From the NCBI GenBank assembly GCA_002786065.1, contig NHNY01000001.1, positions 1,736,001 through 1,800,000 on the forward strand: 64,000 nucleotides of DNA. The letters run 5' to 3'. The notes below the pieces were generated by a model, which was not told the origin of the DNA, made no database searches, and saw only the letters and a list, made by a program, of their open reading frames with translations. Positions within the stretch are counted from its first letter, which is position 1; the number at the start of each line of letters is the position of its first letter. Positions 31,985 to 44,208 of this stretch are shown in pieces. The DNA comes from Microcyclospora pomicola. Its lineage: Eukaryota > Ascomycota > Dothideomycetes > Capnodiales. Made by a program: the position numbers and the translations under genes.

Positions 31985-34969
31985 CATGGACGCTTAGGTG
32001 GTGGAGCCAGATCGTGACACGTCAATGTCTCACTAGAGGTGTGATACTGAAATCTGATGCTTTCGAGCGGCTTAGTAGAATTGGTGTAGAGCGTGTTGGT
32101 GGAAGGGTCGGGAGTTCGACCTCGTCCATCATTAGCTTGGCGCAAAGGACCCCTGCAAGCTGGGGTCATTCATACACGTTAGACTGGATTCGAGGGCAGA
32201 CTTGCACGTTCTTGCCCCGTGGACGCTGCAGGGATGTGCCGATAGACTCTCGGTAAGCACTCAGGTGAGACGGACCAGAGGGTCCGTTAGCGATCAATGG
32301 CGGTGTTAGGGCTTCGAGCGGCATCCGGATCCTGGCGGATCTGCGGGATCTTCAACCTCAAAGATTGTTTCGAGTCTGGAGGTCCACGCTGCCGGTATCG
32401 TTCTGGGACGGTCTGTTGAAGATCATGTATGCACTAGGGGAGGCGTGGACAGAGCATGTAATCAGCTGTGTTCGGCGGGGTGAGTGGAGCTCAAATGCCG
32501 CGGTTCGTCCGCTCCCGTGACAGCTGGGTTATTGTGGACATCTACGATAATGGTGAATGTTATCGTTCGGCAGACCCGATGCGCGAGGCGCACGTTGCCC
32601 TCCTTTGTAATGCTAGCCTGACGCATGGGGTCGAACAGAAGTGCCAAGCGTGCAGTAGTCAAAGCACTTACAGTGGTCTTAGCAGGATCGCTAGATCGTG
32701 GTTGCGGTTTCCGGCTGGATATGGCCAGTTTTGTGCCAAACACAATTGCGTTGTACAACCAGTTCTACCCACACAATCGCTTCTAGCAGGGACGACCAAT
32801 CATCGCCAAGATCAGCACACCCTTTCGCATCTGGGATGGCGCTTGCATCGAGTACTTGTTGTCCGAGAACTTGACTAAGCAAGAAGCTATGCCATGATAT
32901 CTACACCGCTCTCGCATCTCCAGAACTTGGTCCAGGAGCAGCTTGTAACATCTACCATCGAGAATGATTTGCTTTGATGAGGTGACGTCAATGTTGGCAC
33001 TTGGTCTTGGTTCTCCGTCGGGTGGGGCCGGCCCTCCGAGCATTGGCTTCCGTTCGTCGCGAACGTGCGCCATCGCCGTTGCATCGAAGCTAATGACGAT
33101 CGATACACGCGATAGGATCTGGTAGACACCACTTCGACATGCTACGTGCTGCTCCCATTGCAGCTCGTACCGAAAGCGACATCGAGGTCACTGCTCTGGA
33201 CATGGTGATGATCTTCCGCTTCGCACAGGTATGTCCAGCCGCCAAGTCTGTGGGCATTGACTGCCAGGCATTAAGCCTGTGGTGGTTGTTTGTATCTGTG
33301 CGACCGCAGTTGATGTTGAAAACGGCGCGGCAACATTGGGGTTCTGAGCCGAACACGTAAAGAGTCAGGATCCAGGCTCGGCATATGACACAAACAGACC
33401 GCGTTTACTGATTCCGCGCTCTGACGGAGACATGACTTCTCAGCAGTTTCTCGCATTCAGCCATGTGAAAGTGGTATTAGCGTTTGTGGCTGGTACCTTA
33501 CTCCCATTTAACTTCGAATGGTCAGGTTGTCATGATGGAGGGTTCCAATCCCAAGGCCAAGTATGCCCAGAGCTCTTGGACCAGGTTATCTTGGACTCTG
33601 CAGTTGTCAGCTAGCTTATCCACGGCAGAGTGTAGTAAACGTGTGGGTGGTTACAAGAAATCGTATCAACGAAACCATCAAGATTGGTACTGGGACCGGC
33701 AACACTGCGTATCATCGTGCACAGCGACAGGCATTCCGATACGAAGTCCATTTCTCTGTGCCTGTACTTGAAAACGTCTGACAGTCCAGGTGATACTCAC
33801 CGATGCTGATGCAGTTGCAACAAAAATAGGAGAAATGACCGAGCAGGACTTGTAGTCAAAGTCTCGCACGCACACACGCGGGAACGGTCCCCGGGCTCGC
33901 CACCTGATGCAAGACACTCATGTGCTATCAACCTGGTGGTAAGCGGGTCGTGTCACTTTGCATATCTGTCTTTGCGAAGCCGTCGAGCATCGGGGGAGTG
34001 ATCATCGATCGCTAGGATGCAGCATTAGTAGAGTCAAGCGTGACAGCCCTCGTCATTCTGGAGTTCGAAGCATTGATAGTGGATGAGACGCTCCAAAAAT
34101 GTCCGTGAACCGGTGACGAATGGCTCGTGCTGCCCCGTGTCCAGTGTAGTTGGTTTGGCACTTCCCCTCCCAAGGCCAAAGTGGCTTTTTTGACTGGTCG
34201 TCGTTGGCGGATACGGGCGCGGTACTCAAAGTTTGAAGCGCGTGCGGACACACACCTTTTGCCACCCACTCCATGGAAGGATGTTACGGTGTGAAATGTA
34301 CAGGACACGTCCTCACCGACTCTCTGCAAGCCGGAAGCACGAACGCATGGTGAACCATAGTTTGGTTGAGCGGATCCTGATGTGCAATCTCCTGTGTCTC
34401 GACGGTCCAGTAGGATGTCAGGAAGCCAGTCGCAGTGCAGTGGTTCGCCGGGGATCCCCTGGAACGCTGGTCCTTGCACAATGCAATCTCTTCATGTACG
34501 TGTATATTTCTGGTGGCATCGGTATGATGGAGTGTGCACACAGAAAGTCTGTGAGCAGAGTCAGAGCGTCTGGTCGATGCCTTTTTGCCGCGCCGCTGGC
34601 AAGATTTCGTGTCAGGTAGGCAACAGTGGCAAGGCTGGGGCGCAGTATGTCCGCCAGGAAGCGCTCGACGGCTTCGGACGCGCCGCAAAAGATCTGAGAC
34701 TCCAAAGCTCCTCTTTACCGGCCTCCAGTCTCTTGTCCCCTCGGCGTTTACATCTTCATGAAGTGTTCAAGACAATGTCTGATCCTACAGTCGCTTTGAC
34801 TACATATCCTTGACATTACCTCCGCAAAACGCCTCTACTCAAAAGAGCTTCCAGAGTGCAAAATCCACAGCTCGACTGCCAGACTCACATCCTTGCTACG
34901 ATACCAACGTCTGGCTACGATACCAACGTCTGGCTACAACGTAGCACGAATCAGCAGAACGAGGCTAGT
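31985..34969. other. gene-poor region, no gene seen
   Basis: Many short overlapping ORFs on both strands (for example 32468-32878, 32783-33073, 34012-34479) without domains, signal peptides or consistent splice sites. No transposon termini or known transposase words seen. A 19-bp tandem duplication sits at 34895-34932. Confidence 0.45.
34895..34932 (+). repeat. 19-bp tandem duplication
   Basis: Two identical copies of gctacgataccaacgtctg in tandem, followed by a partial third (gctac). It lies just before the ATG of the ORF at 34970. Confidence 0.9.
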
Positions 34970-35497
34970 ATGCAACAGTCGTACACGGCTTTCAGTATGA
35001 CACTCTTCTATGACACGGCGAAGAATATCATTCAACAGGTCCCGTCCCCCGGACCCCTCACTCATCTTCCATACCCTTCGCCTTGGCCTGAAGCTCTGGG
35101 ACATCTAGCCATCAAGAGAGGTGATACCTGGCAAGTACTGGACTGGCAGATGCTAAGAGCACAAGGATTGCAGAACGTGAAAAGTGTGAGACGAGAGGGC
35201 AGACCCATTGCCGCTGTACTGACATTGCATGCGGTGCCCAAAATACAGGAACCTGGACGGATGGTACGATTTGCTACCGTGATGCTGAGCGATACTTCCT
35301 ATCATATCAACGGGCGTTGTTCTCATTGTTACTGGCACCTATCGACTGGTGCACTTCAGAATCGGTTCGCGGTAGCTTTCAACAAGCCTCATGCGCGCGA
35401 AGTCCTGCATGCTGTGATGGATCCTGACACAAAGTCACCGAACAAGGCGACGACGCTACTCTGGCTCACCATCACAGGGATTCGCCGTTGGTCCTAG
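34970..35497 (+). CDS. hypothetical protein
   Basis: ORF of 175 codons from the first ATG (34970). The composition is protein-like, with balanced hydrophobic stretches (PIAAVLTLHAVPKIQEPGRM, MVRFATVMLSDTSYHINGR), a Cys pair (CSHC) and the tail TTLLWLTITGIRRWS. No domain recognised, no signal peptide. It stands alone in a gene-poor stretch; it may be a real orphan gene or a chance ORF. Confidence 0.3.
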   Translation: MQQSYTAFSMTLFYDTAKNIIQQVPSPGPLTHLPYPSPWPEALGHLAIKRGDTWQVLDWQMLRAQGLQNVKSVRREGRPIAAVLTLHAVPKIQEPGRMVRFATVMLSDTSYHINGRCSHCYWHLSTGALQNRFAVAFNKPHAREVLHAVMDPDTKSPNKATTLLWLTITGIRRWS

Positions 35498-37144
35498 ATC
35501 TCTCTCTTCATGGCACTTAGGGACGCTCAGACCGCATGTGGATCTTGGATATGCCGCTGCCATCTTGTCGCCACTTGCACTGGAAATTTACCGAAGCCAA
35601 TGAGCGTGCGCGAGCTCATAGCAAAATTCAAGCTCGCCTATCACACCAATAACGTCACCGAGTACGGTCCTTTTACTGGCCGGTGACGTGCTCCGGAGGG
35701 CCATGGCACTCGGCTGTCACATCGCTACACCGCATTCCCACCATGTGTTCGTTGTCGCACCGGCGGTCATGGGTCAATCGTGCAGGATTGCACAAAGCTT
35801 GTTTTGACTGCACGTCGCTCCGTCAATGGACTTGAGCCTGACTTCGCGCAAGGCTGCACCTATGTCGTAGCGACCTATGTGGAAGTGCCCCATGAGGTGG
35901 TACTGGAGCAAGGTAAGTTGACCTGCTTCGGTGTGTTGGTTGGTATCCATATGTGTATTGCGGGTGGAAAAGCGTGAGCTTTCTGCGGACTCAGCAAAGC
36001 GCACTTCGACAGGATTACGGGTAGACGAAAGGAACGCATGTCAGATCAGACACGCACATATAGGAGCCCTCTCAAGATGTTATAAGCTGTTCGCTCAATC
36101 TTACTGCTTGGGGGACTGTGCCGCGGAGGCTGAGGACGAAAGCGAAAGTGGCTGCAAATCGTGCATTAGCTGCGAGCGCCCGTCTCTTTGATCCAATGAA
36201 ATTGATCGCATGTACAAAGATCCATGTAGATAAGATGGAGACATACATTATTTGATGTACGATGCACAGAAGATGGTGTGAGGAGACGTTAATGCTCAAG
36301 TACCAGGAGTGTGCCGCCCTTTCGCTACTGTTGTTCTTTACCTCCTGTCGCTTTCATACTTTATACCAATGCGACACGACATCTTGTTTACAGTCTCACA
36401 GCCACGCCAGACTAAGCCCCTCTCTGTTCTTGTGGCAACGATGAGACCTGTCTGCCGAATCTCACTACGAACCAAAATCTCACTAGGTTGGGCCGTCACA
36501 CCGATGCCCTAGGCATGCCATTGCTACCCAACCGTCAACCACAGGTCTGATCTACGATCGAGTTCCACTCCGGGTTGCCGATATCTTCATGCAGAATTGC
36601 CGCAACGTTGCACTAAGGCATCTTGTTATGCGCGCTGCATACATTGTGCATGGTCGAAAAGCATGTTGGAGCTTGCTGGCGGCTGTACATCGAGGACATC
36701 TTGAACCTCGCATACCGAGGGGTGGCAGGCTGTAGCTTGACCAGATGGATCAGCTACGCGTGATGTCAAGTCTCGCTGGGTGAACAAATGAGCTAAGCTG
36801 GGGGCAGTGCACCAATCAAGCAGATGCTGTATCGGCTATGTCAAACTTTCCAAGCCGAACCACCCTTAGCCTTCATAGGGAGGCGGTGAGGAACACACCC
36901 AATATCCCAAAGATCGCACTGCTCGTCACGTTGTGTACGGCCACGTCGTCCTCGTACTGTGATGAATCCTGCAGATGCGTCACTCGTTTCCGGCAGCTTA
37001 CAAAATCTTAGAGGCTCCCCTTTTTCCAACTACGAACGTTTCGTCCTGTCAAGATCACATCGGGATTGAACCTCCACAAGATTCTCGAGCCATACACGAG
37101 TCGGATCCGGCGGGGCCACGACCTACGAGGCATAGTCCTGCACG
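35498..37144. other. gene-poor region, no gene seen
   Basis: Only short ORFs, none with a motif. Nothing else seen. Confidence 0.45.
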
Positions 37145-37939
37145 ATGTGCGATCACCAGCATGAAGATGGGATCGGGTGTTTCAGATGCGCGCGCCTTCA
37201 GCAAGTCATCCACTGGGGAGAACCTGCCGCCGTCCAACAAGAGAGGCAGCAACCTCAAGCATTGCCAGCTCAAGATTTGCAACTAAGCCAGCGGGAGTTG
37301 AGGGCGTGGTATCAGCAACGTAAGTATGGTTCGCTCCTGGACGACTGTGGTATGTTAACATTAGCAGATGCGCAATTGCAGGCCGAGTCCCAAGGGTCGA
37401 GCATGCAGGTGAATCCCAGACATATGTCCCTGCCCGACGAATCAGTTCAGCGCGACCAGTTGATGTCACTGCTTGAGAGCGAGCGACGTAGGTGCCAGCC
37501 CCTTCTCCCAACAGGAGCTATGCTGACTGGTAAAGCAGGTCCCATCAATGGGAACTTCAGCTATCCTCAGCATCTGGACTTTCAGCCAAATGTGCATTAT
37601 CGCGAAACTCCCTGGGCACCGTACGAGGCGAACCCTGAAGGCACGCCGGCCACCCGACGCCCAACAAGACATGCTCCATGCCAGCAATCGGACCCGCGCC
37701 ATGCGTCACAAGGACCTGCCGACGCTGTCGTGTCCAATAACGAGCCACGACAAGTCAACGATAGTCTCGGATCGCAACACCACTTGTCAGCTGCTGCACG
37801 GCATAGTTCCAGCAGGGATAACCGAGCAACCGCCCAAGAGAACATGAGCCTCCCCAGTCGTATTGAGCGTAATACTCAGCGGGCGACTCATACGGTACAT
37901 GATAGAGTTGCAGGTTCGGACAGTGACGAGTCCCAGTAG
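37145..37939 (+). CDS. hypothetical disordered protein with possible in-frame introns
   Basis: ORF of 264 codons starting MCDHQHEDGIGCFRCARLQQ (CxxC pair), then Gln-rich helices (QERQQPQALPAQDLQLSQRE) and a polar, probably disordered C-terminal half ending SDSDESQ. Two stretches look like spliceosomal introns yet have lengths divisible by three and no stop: 37320-37367 (GTAAGT...TTAGCAG, 48 nt) and 37489-37539 (GTAGGT...AAGCAG, 51 nt, with CTGAC branch site). Splicing would join WYQQ to HAQLQAESQ and ESERR to PINGNF smoothly and give ~231 residues. No family recognised. Confidence 0.42.
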   Translation: MCDHQHEDGIGCFRCARLQQVIHWGEPAAVQQERQQPQALPAQDLQLSQRELRAWYQQRKYGSLLDDCGMLTLADAQLQAESQGSSMQVNPRHMSLPDESVQRDQLMSLLESERRRCQPLLPTGAMLTGKAGPINGNFSYPQHLDFQPNVHYRETPWAPYEANPEGTPATRRPTRHAPCQQSDPRHASQGPADAVVSNNEPRQVNDSLGSQHHLSAAARHSSSRDNRATAQENMSLPSRIERNTQRATHTVHDRVAGSDSDESQ

Positions 37940-40473
37940 ACGAAGGAGCTGGATTGTCGACAACTTTGGCGCGGCTGTCAGGATGACAACATACACATAT
38001 ATGTACGACATAGTTTCCGATAATTCTTCCGTTCTTCGTCAAGGACTGGGCTTCCAGTGGGCATGCTCAAGAGATAATTTGCAATGCCGTCGCCGTTTTG
38101 AGCTTCGACCAGGCATATTTTATGCCACAAAGATATATCTCCGTCAGCATATCTTGAGGCCACGAATGACATGAATCTTGCTTGAATCATGTTTCCAGAA
38201 CTACGTTCACACAGTAAGGGTCGCCTACCTCCATCCATTAGCATAATGTAATGCGTGGTCTCCGCGCTCACCTGCTTTGATCCAGTTCCCGGTCAGAGCA
38301 ATAACGAAACATGCAACTGTGACATATCGGGCATGGGCCAGATCATCAAGATCATCCATCGACACTACCACTACCACTACATCTCGGAACGTACTCTGGT
38401 ATTCGGCTCTTCTCATGGATTTTGCGATAAATCTGCATTTGATGTGCAGCCAGGCTGCTGTGATCCTCTTGGACGCTCATCTTCCTGCTTGCACGCTAGT
38501 ATGCACTCCAAAGCGAACAGCGTCTTCTCATCAACACAACGTCAGTCGACCGGAACAGTCAACTAGCGAGCAGCAAATCGCTACGAGCTTCGTGACGTTC
38601 AGGTGCTTGTCATTTGGTGACAGACAGGCTCGTGCTTGTACAATTCCGTCGGCCAACAGAGTCACTCGAACTTGATTCACGGCGTCTCTTGTGGGATCCT
38701 GAACGTCTCTGGTTGAGTGACCGAGCTCCACTTCGCCAGGATCTCATGCTCTCGTGAACCCTCACGTATTGGAGCAGACCTCTACTTCAGCTGGTATTCA
38801 ACGAGTGAGTTCCAGACCGCGGCTTGTCTAGCATGATGCCATCTGCCCATTATGTCTGCGACAAGATTAGCGACTCTTGACGCTCACTAGTCGGCTATGG
38901 ATTGTAAGCAGTCTGCGACGATACGGACAAGAACCACGACATGCCGAATCGAGAAAGAGTGAGGTCGAAAGAAGGACAGCTGGGCCTTAGGATAGAGCCG
39001 CGCTCGGGCCCAACGTGTCCAAGGAAGCTTGGCAGAGTGGTGCGATGTCTATGGACCACTTGGCGACCTCCCCTCGGTCCCGGCATCGAGTGCGATGATT
39101 CGAGATGTCGCTTAAGCACAGGCTAGGAAGGATGATGGCGAACAGGCGGACTAGGTAAAACAGTCCGGTGCCCGGCTTTTACCAGCTAATTAGCGGCTTC
39201 CCCTTGCCTCTAGTCACATTCCGGATGACACCGCTACTTCGATTTCACTTCAATGAGTGACTAACTTCCTACTGTTGCATCCGGCTTCTGATGTCTCGCG
39301 GCTCATAGTCTCCGTCTACTGCGAGCGGGCTAGACGCATTGTACGCCATCAGCTACCGAACTGGGCTACGTTCTGGTGTCACGTCAACGCGCATGTGACA
39401 GTCCATCTTTCCCGACACCCGGAACCAGTGGGGACAGCTTCAGATGATGTCCTTCCTGCCATGGTTTGGATGGGGAGCATGACAATTCGATGGTAGACAG
39501 ATGCACAAACGTGGCCTTGATGCCAGTGCCCACGACTAGGCACAGTTTGTCGCCACTGCACCAGGCAGCACTCACACGTGATTTTCGGACTTGCAATAAT
39601 GACGAGCGAATCAGGTCCACCGCAGAAGACGATAGCCAGACCCATTTCAGAGCCCCGGTACTGACAGCTGCTCGCTACCTGATATTGCCGTCACCCTTCA
39701 CATCCGACCAATTTCCAGATGTATGCCGAACCACTAATAAAGCCCGTACTCGATTTTCTACCGACCAAGGCGAAAGTCTACCTCTTGGTAGCAGGGGCAT
39801 GGCTCTCCGTATGCTGGTCACAAGACTGAGAGCCATCAAGTACCTACCATTTCAGACGCGGCCGTGGCTCCACGCCCAGTCGCGGCATCGCACCAAAGCG
39901 CGAATTGACTGTAGAGGAGCAATAGTAGACCAGTTATAGGCCATGTCTCACATATGTGATTAGCGCAGCAACTACCTCTGCCCAACACTCATTATTCACT
40001 TTGCCGAATACGGTCTTCATTGATCTCAGCTTGATCTTCGCCATTCCACTTCTGAGCACTTGACACCTACCACAGCTTGTGCTTGTCATCGAGATTGGAG
40101 GTGATCTAAACATCCTGGACGGCTGGACACAAGCACGCTGTAAGTCGACGTTCGGGATATGCATGATGTCGTGCTTGTTACGGAACTCGAAGTGTTTCGC
40201 AGTATGGTCATAGTTGGTGGTACGGCTCAAATGTGATCAGGCATCATGTTAGAACACGAGCAGGAGAGCTCTTCACGTTTGAAAGATGTGAATGTACATC
40301 GCTAGCACTTTGTGCGAAACATATGGATATTACTTCGTCTACCTCCATGTATGTATGGCTGCTCGAGGGATTTGCGTCCGCGAGCTGATGTAATGGTTAA
40401 TGTGGCCATGCCAGCAATTCTATACGCCGGCCAACATGTACATGCACAACGAAAGAAAAAACATGGCGCTGGC
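37940..40473. other. gene-poor region, no gene seen
   Basis: Short ORFs only (for example 39466-39939 plus, 39934-40230 minus), no recognisable domain. Nothing else seen. Confidence 0.45.
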
Positions 40474-41953
40474 TTAAGCAGCACTCTTCGCAGCGACCTC
40501 GGCGCTCCACGCGATCTTCTCTTCCTTTAGCTTCTTCTTCACATACCAGATGGTAACAGCTGCCCAGATACCGCCCCAGATGAAAGGCACAGCCCATCCG
40601 ACCACATATGCGGCCTCGCCACCGATGGTGAAGATCAGGATGGTCAACACCACCGCCATAGTTTCCGCACCAAAAGCCCAGAACGCTCCGAGACGGCGCA
40701 GCATGGCGCGGAAGACATGCGAGGCTTCATAGCGCTTATTGAGCGCTTCCCGAAAAGCGGTGCCGCCGCTACCATCTACGGCACAAACATCCTCAATCAC
40801 GGAGTAGATGCCAGGACGTAATTGAGAGCCCTTAGGGATAGATGAAATGCGGATCGGAGCGGGCACCTCGAAGTATCGAAGCAGATCGACGATGAGGAGT
40901 TCCGTACCAAAAGCGTACATCATGCTGACCACTGGCATGGCCAGGAGCCGAATGGGAGGGTGCTCAGGAATGGTGCCTCTGTCATAGTTGTCAGTTTCTA
41001 CACCACAGAAGGATACTTTGAAGTCAGACGTACACAATCAACTCAACCATGATGATCACCCAGCCAACTGAGAAGTTCCAATGGAACCAATCAAGATATG
41101 ATCGCCGCGCCCCAATGACCCGGCAATTGCTTCCCTTCTTCCATAGTCGCCAGAAGCGCATGACGTACTCGAAGATACTGACACCGCCGAGTGCTGCGGT
41201 GACGATGGAAAACACGGTATTGGGACTCAGGCTTGTGCCGTAGTGCAGACCAAAGTACAAGCCAATCGGCATGAACACACAATCAACGATGATCAGTCCC
41301 CAAAAGCCAATGATCCACCATTTTCGAGGCCATAAAGAATAATCCAAGGGCGGCGGCTCTGGCTCGAACGCAGCATCGGTACTTGCGAGTGTGTCCATAC
41401 TGATGGGTTGTTGGGCGTTGCTATCATCATCGCCCACGTCCAGGGGTACAACAGCGGCCGGCATTGGGTCAGGGCTTGTCGCAAAGCCAGAAGATCTACG
41501 CCTGGACATCGTGAGAGATGGTCTGCCGAATGGTCCATCTCGTCTAACATCGAAGTCTCTACTATCTCTTCGACCGTAATCTGTACTTCGGCGACCAGCC
41601 GTCTCGATGCTCTTACGACCCACGGGACTCGTCACCTCGTCTGTAGTGCGGGATGTTTGTATGCTCTTTCGCCCGGGAAGCGAAGGGACATCTTCAACCT
41701 TTGTTCTCCCATCGAATTGCACGCTCTTGCGCCCGCCGACAGGGCTCTTGACTGATTCAGATGGTGTCCGGGGTGCGTCATTGGGGTTTCTCAGGCTCGC
41801 CGAGCTCTTTAGACTTGCTGGACTCTTTAGACTTGCCGGACTCCGTGGGTCGTCGCCTGCATCGTGGGCAGCGGCTTTGGCCATGCTCGAGTCAACTTGT
41901 AGAGGGCCATCGTGTCGCTGATCGAAATCGTGATGTTTTGGATCTTCCTCCAT
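40474..41953 (-). CDS. multi-pass membrane protein with RKS repeats
   Basis: Two exons, 41953-41034 and 40978-40474, split by a 55-bp GT-AG intron in phase (GVELIV-type helix continues into GTIPEHPPIRLLAMP); 474 residues. The first ~195 residues are disordered, with repeated phospho-site-like words (GRKSVQF, GRKSIQT, GRKSIET, GRRSTDY) and a SPASLK / SSASLR repeat. From residue ~205 several membrane helices follow (WWIIGFWGLIIVDCVFMPIG; NTVFSIVTAALGGVSIFEYV; WNFSVGWVIIMVELIV; then four more in exon 2), ending with a short basic tail. The frame is open 131 codons further upstream to an ATG at 42346, but that part looks like leader. I do not recognise the family; transporter or scaffold roles are guesses. 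Confidence 0.8.
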
Positions 41954-42596
41954 GGTCTGTTGGCTCCAGCTACTGATATGGCTCCAATGTATGTCGACCA
42001 ATTCCCGCGCGCGCGTGTTATCGAAGGCGACGAGTGCTACTATTACATGCGCGCCAAGCAGTATTGCAACGGGTTGGTGTTCCTTGGGATGGGATCTATC
42101 GGCTCCTCCGGAAGTGATGAAACCCGGCTGTTGCCAAGAATGCGCCGAGCTGGTGGCGGAGGATTGTACAGTGCAGATCGCAGAAGACGACGCAAGCGAA
42201 GCGAATAACACGATAACAATGATGAATGAAAGGGAGAATGCCGTGTGGGAAGAAGAGTAGGGGTGGTGGACACGAGGTAGTGTGCTTGCCACGGATTGCA
42301 CGCGATTGGCTGCAGTAGCGTGAGGTGAGCATGTCATAATAATCATCGCAGCAGGCTGACATCACCTCATGATACGGGACCCGGGACGCGAGTCTTGGCT
42401 ACAGCATGACCGCCGGCTGTGTGACACATCGCGAATCCATACAGCCTACAGGTAAATGATGTGAATACCTGCCTTGATGCACCTGGTGTTACTTTGATTC
42501 TGGCTTCGTAGCTTCTCCTGCGTATCCTATAGAAAGTCATTCCCGACGCTCCGCCGCTGTGAGTGATGTGATAGAGCTGCTATCACCGCAGAAGCG
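41954..42596. promoter_or_regulatory. divergent promoter of the membrane-protein and lipase genes
   Basis: A 643-bp region between two divergent ATGs. The minus-strand frame stays open across most of it. No specific element identified. Confidence 0.4.
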
Positions 42597-43775
42597 ATGC
42601 GCGTCGCACACTTCTTTCGCCCCGCCGTTCTTGGCTATCTAGGCGTTGTCGTCAGGGCCATCAGCGATCAGCAGCAACATCCGCTTGTGCCCTTCGCCGA
42701 TGGTCGAAACCTCTCCGTGGCCCTTTTCCAGGATCTAGAAGAACTGGCGCGCCTCGTCGACATCTCCTACTGTGTTGGAATCACCAGTCCAGGCATCAGC
42801 AAGCCTTTCCAATGCCTATCCCGTTGCTCTGAATTTCCCGGGTTGGAATTGGTCCGGACGTGGAACACCGGGCCTTTGCTATCCGACTCTTGCGGATATG
42901 TTGCCCTCGATCATGAACATGAGCGCCTGATCGTGGCTTTCCGAGGCACATACAGTATCGCGAACACGATAGTTGACTTGAGTACTGTGCCGCAAGAGTA
43001 TGCTCCCTATCCTGGCTCGGGTGGGGACGATGAGGATGAGGATGGTCAAGCTCATAAGCTGACGACGACTTTCGATGACCGTAAAGGGCCAAAATGCATG
43101 AATTGTACTGTTCATGCTGGGTTTCAAACTTCATGGCGCAATACTCGTGAGTGTATTCTCGCAGAACTGGAGGAGCAAGTTCGCCTTTATCCACGATACA
43201 AATTCCATCTGGTTGGCCACAGCCTGGGCGGAGCTGTTGCAGCGCTTGCCGGACTTGACTTTCAGGCTCGCGGATGGAATCCTACAATCACAACATTTGG
43301 TGAACCTCGCATCGGGAACAAGAATCTCGCGAGTTACCTGGATCAGAGGTTCGGACTCGTTGATCACTCCGACTCACGAACCGATGAGAACACGCTGCGC
43401 TATCGTAGAGTCACACACGTCGATGATCCGATACCTCTGCTGCCTCTTAGCGAGTGGGGGTTCGCCATGCATGCAGGCGAAATCCATATCTCCAAACCAT
43501 CGCTATCGCCAGAAATCTCAGATCTTCACCACTGCAAAGGTGACGGCGACCAAAGCTGTATTGCGGGTCAAGATCCTACAGTCACAGAGTCTCCTGAGGA
43601 TGGAGTTGCACCTCGCAAGAGGAATCTCTTGTCGTCAGTGGAGCACGAGGTGCACGACGTGATGCATGAACCATGGGGAATCCCGTCGAGGTATAAATTA
43701 TGGCAGCTGTTCTTTGCACATCGTGACTACTTTTGGAGACTTGGTCTTTGCGTTCCCGGTGGCGATCCTTTCTAG
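42597..43775 (+). CDS. secreted class-3 lipase
   Basis: Single exon, 392 residues. The N-terminus (MRVAHFFRPAVLGYLGVVVR) is a likely signal peptide. It is an alpha/beta hydrolase of the lipase-3 (Rhizomucor-type triacylglycerol lipase) family: the strand LIVAFRGTYSIANTIVDL (oxyanion region), the nucleophile elbow FHLVGHSLGGAVAALAGL (Ser209), the following strand ITTFGEPRIGNKNLA, the acid in THVDDPIPLLP (Asp276 or Asp277) and the base in FAMHAGEIHIS (His292). Cysteine pairs around residues 73-77 and 167-170 fit an extracellular protein. The C-terminal ~90 residues go past the usual domain end. It hydrolyses acylglycerols or related esters outside the cell; the exact substrate is not visible. 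Confidence 0.93.
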   Translation: MRVAHFFRPAVLGYLGVVVRAISDQQQHPLVPFADGRNLSVALFQDLEELARLVDISYCVGITSPGISKPFQCLSRCSEFPGLELVRTWNTGPLLSDSCGYVALDHEHERLIVAFRGTYSIANTIVDLSTVPQEYAPYPGSGGDDEDEDGQAHKLTTTFDDRKGPKCMNCTVHAGFQTSWRNTRECILAELEEQVRLYPRYKFHLVGHSLGGAVAALAGLDFQARGWNPTITTFGEPRIGNKNLASYLDQRFGLVDHSDSRTDENTLRYRRVTHVDDPIPLLPLSEWGFAMHAGEIHISKPSLSPEISDLHHCKGDGDQSCIAGQDPTVTESPEDGVAPRKRNLLSSVEHEVHDVMHEPWGIPSRYKLWQLFFAHRDYFWRLGLCVPGGDPF

Positions 43776-44208
43776 GCGGTGGGGACCGAAGTTGCCAGCA
43801 GCAAACCATAGCTAGTTGAGGGGTTCACGACGAGGAGACGACTTTCACGTACAATGCACGACATCTTACGATTATGAGACATGTTTTGTGACAAGTGCGG
43901 TGCATGTTGCCTTTCGTGTGTACTACACTCTCAGGCCAACGCTTTCCAACAAATCTTCAAACAGTGAGCGAGCGATACTACTATGCCTTTTAATAAGTGC
44001 CTAGGTTCCGGAGGAGAAGCACGCTCAATCTCGAATATTGAAGCACATGTACATGTTGTGAGTACATGAGATGGACCGAATACATGTGCGAGACAACCAG
44101 CACGTGACCCGCGAGCAGGTTGCAGCGGCTTGGGTCTTCTCCTCATCTTGCGTGCCATCTAACGAGCAAACCACCACGTAGTTCCCGTAACTTTGGCTCG
44201 CGTCCGTC
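43776..44208. other. intergenic region
   Basis: Lipase 3' region and promoter of the fusion gene that follows. Short ORFs only. Confidence 0.45.

Noticed and set aside
41954-42346. 131-codon N-terminal extension of the membrane protein, with a hydrophobic stretch
   Set aside because: Treated as 5' leader: low protein-likeness, and the internal ATG at 41953 starts an ordinary acidic N-terminus. Transcript data could overturn this.
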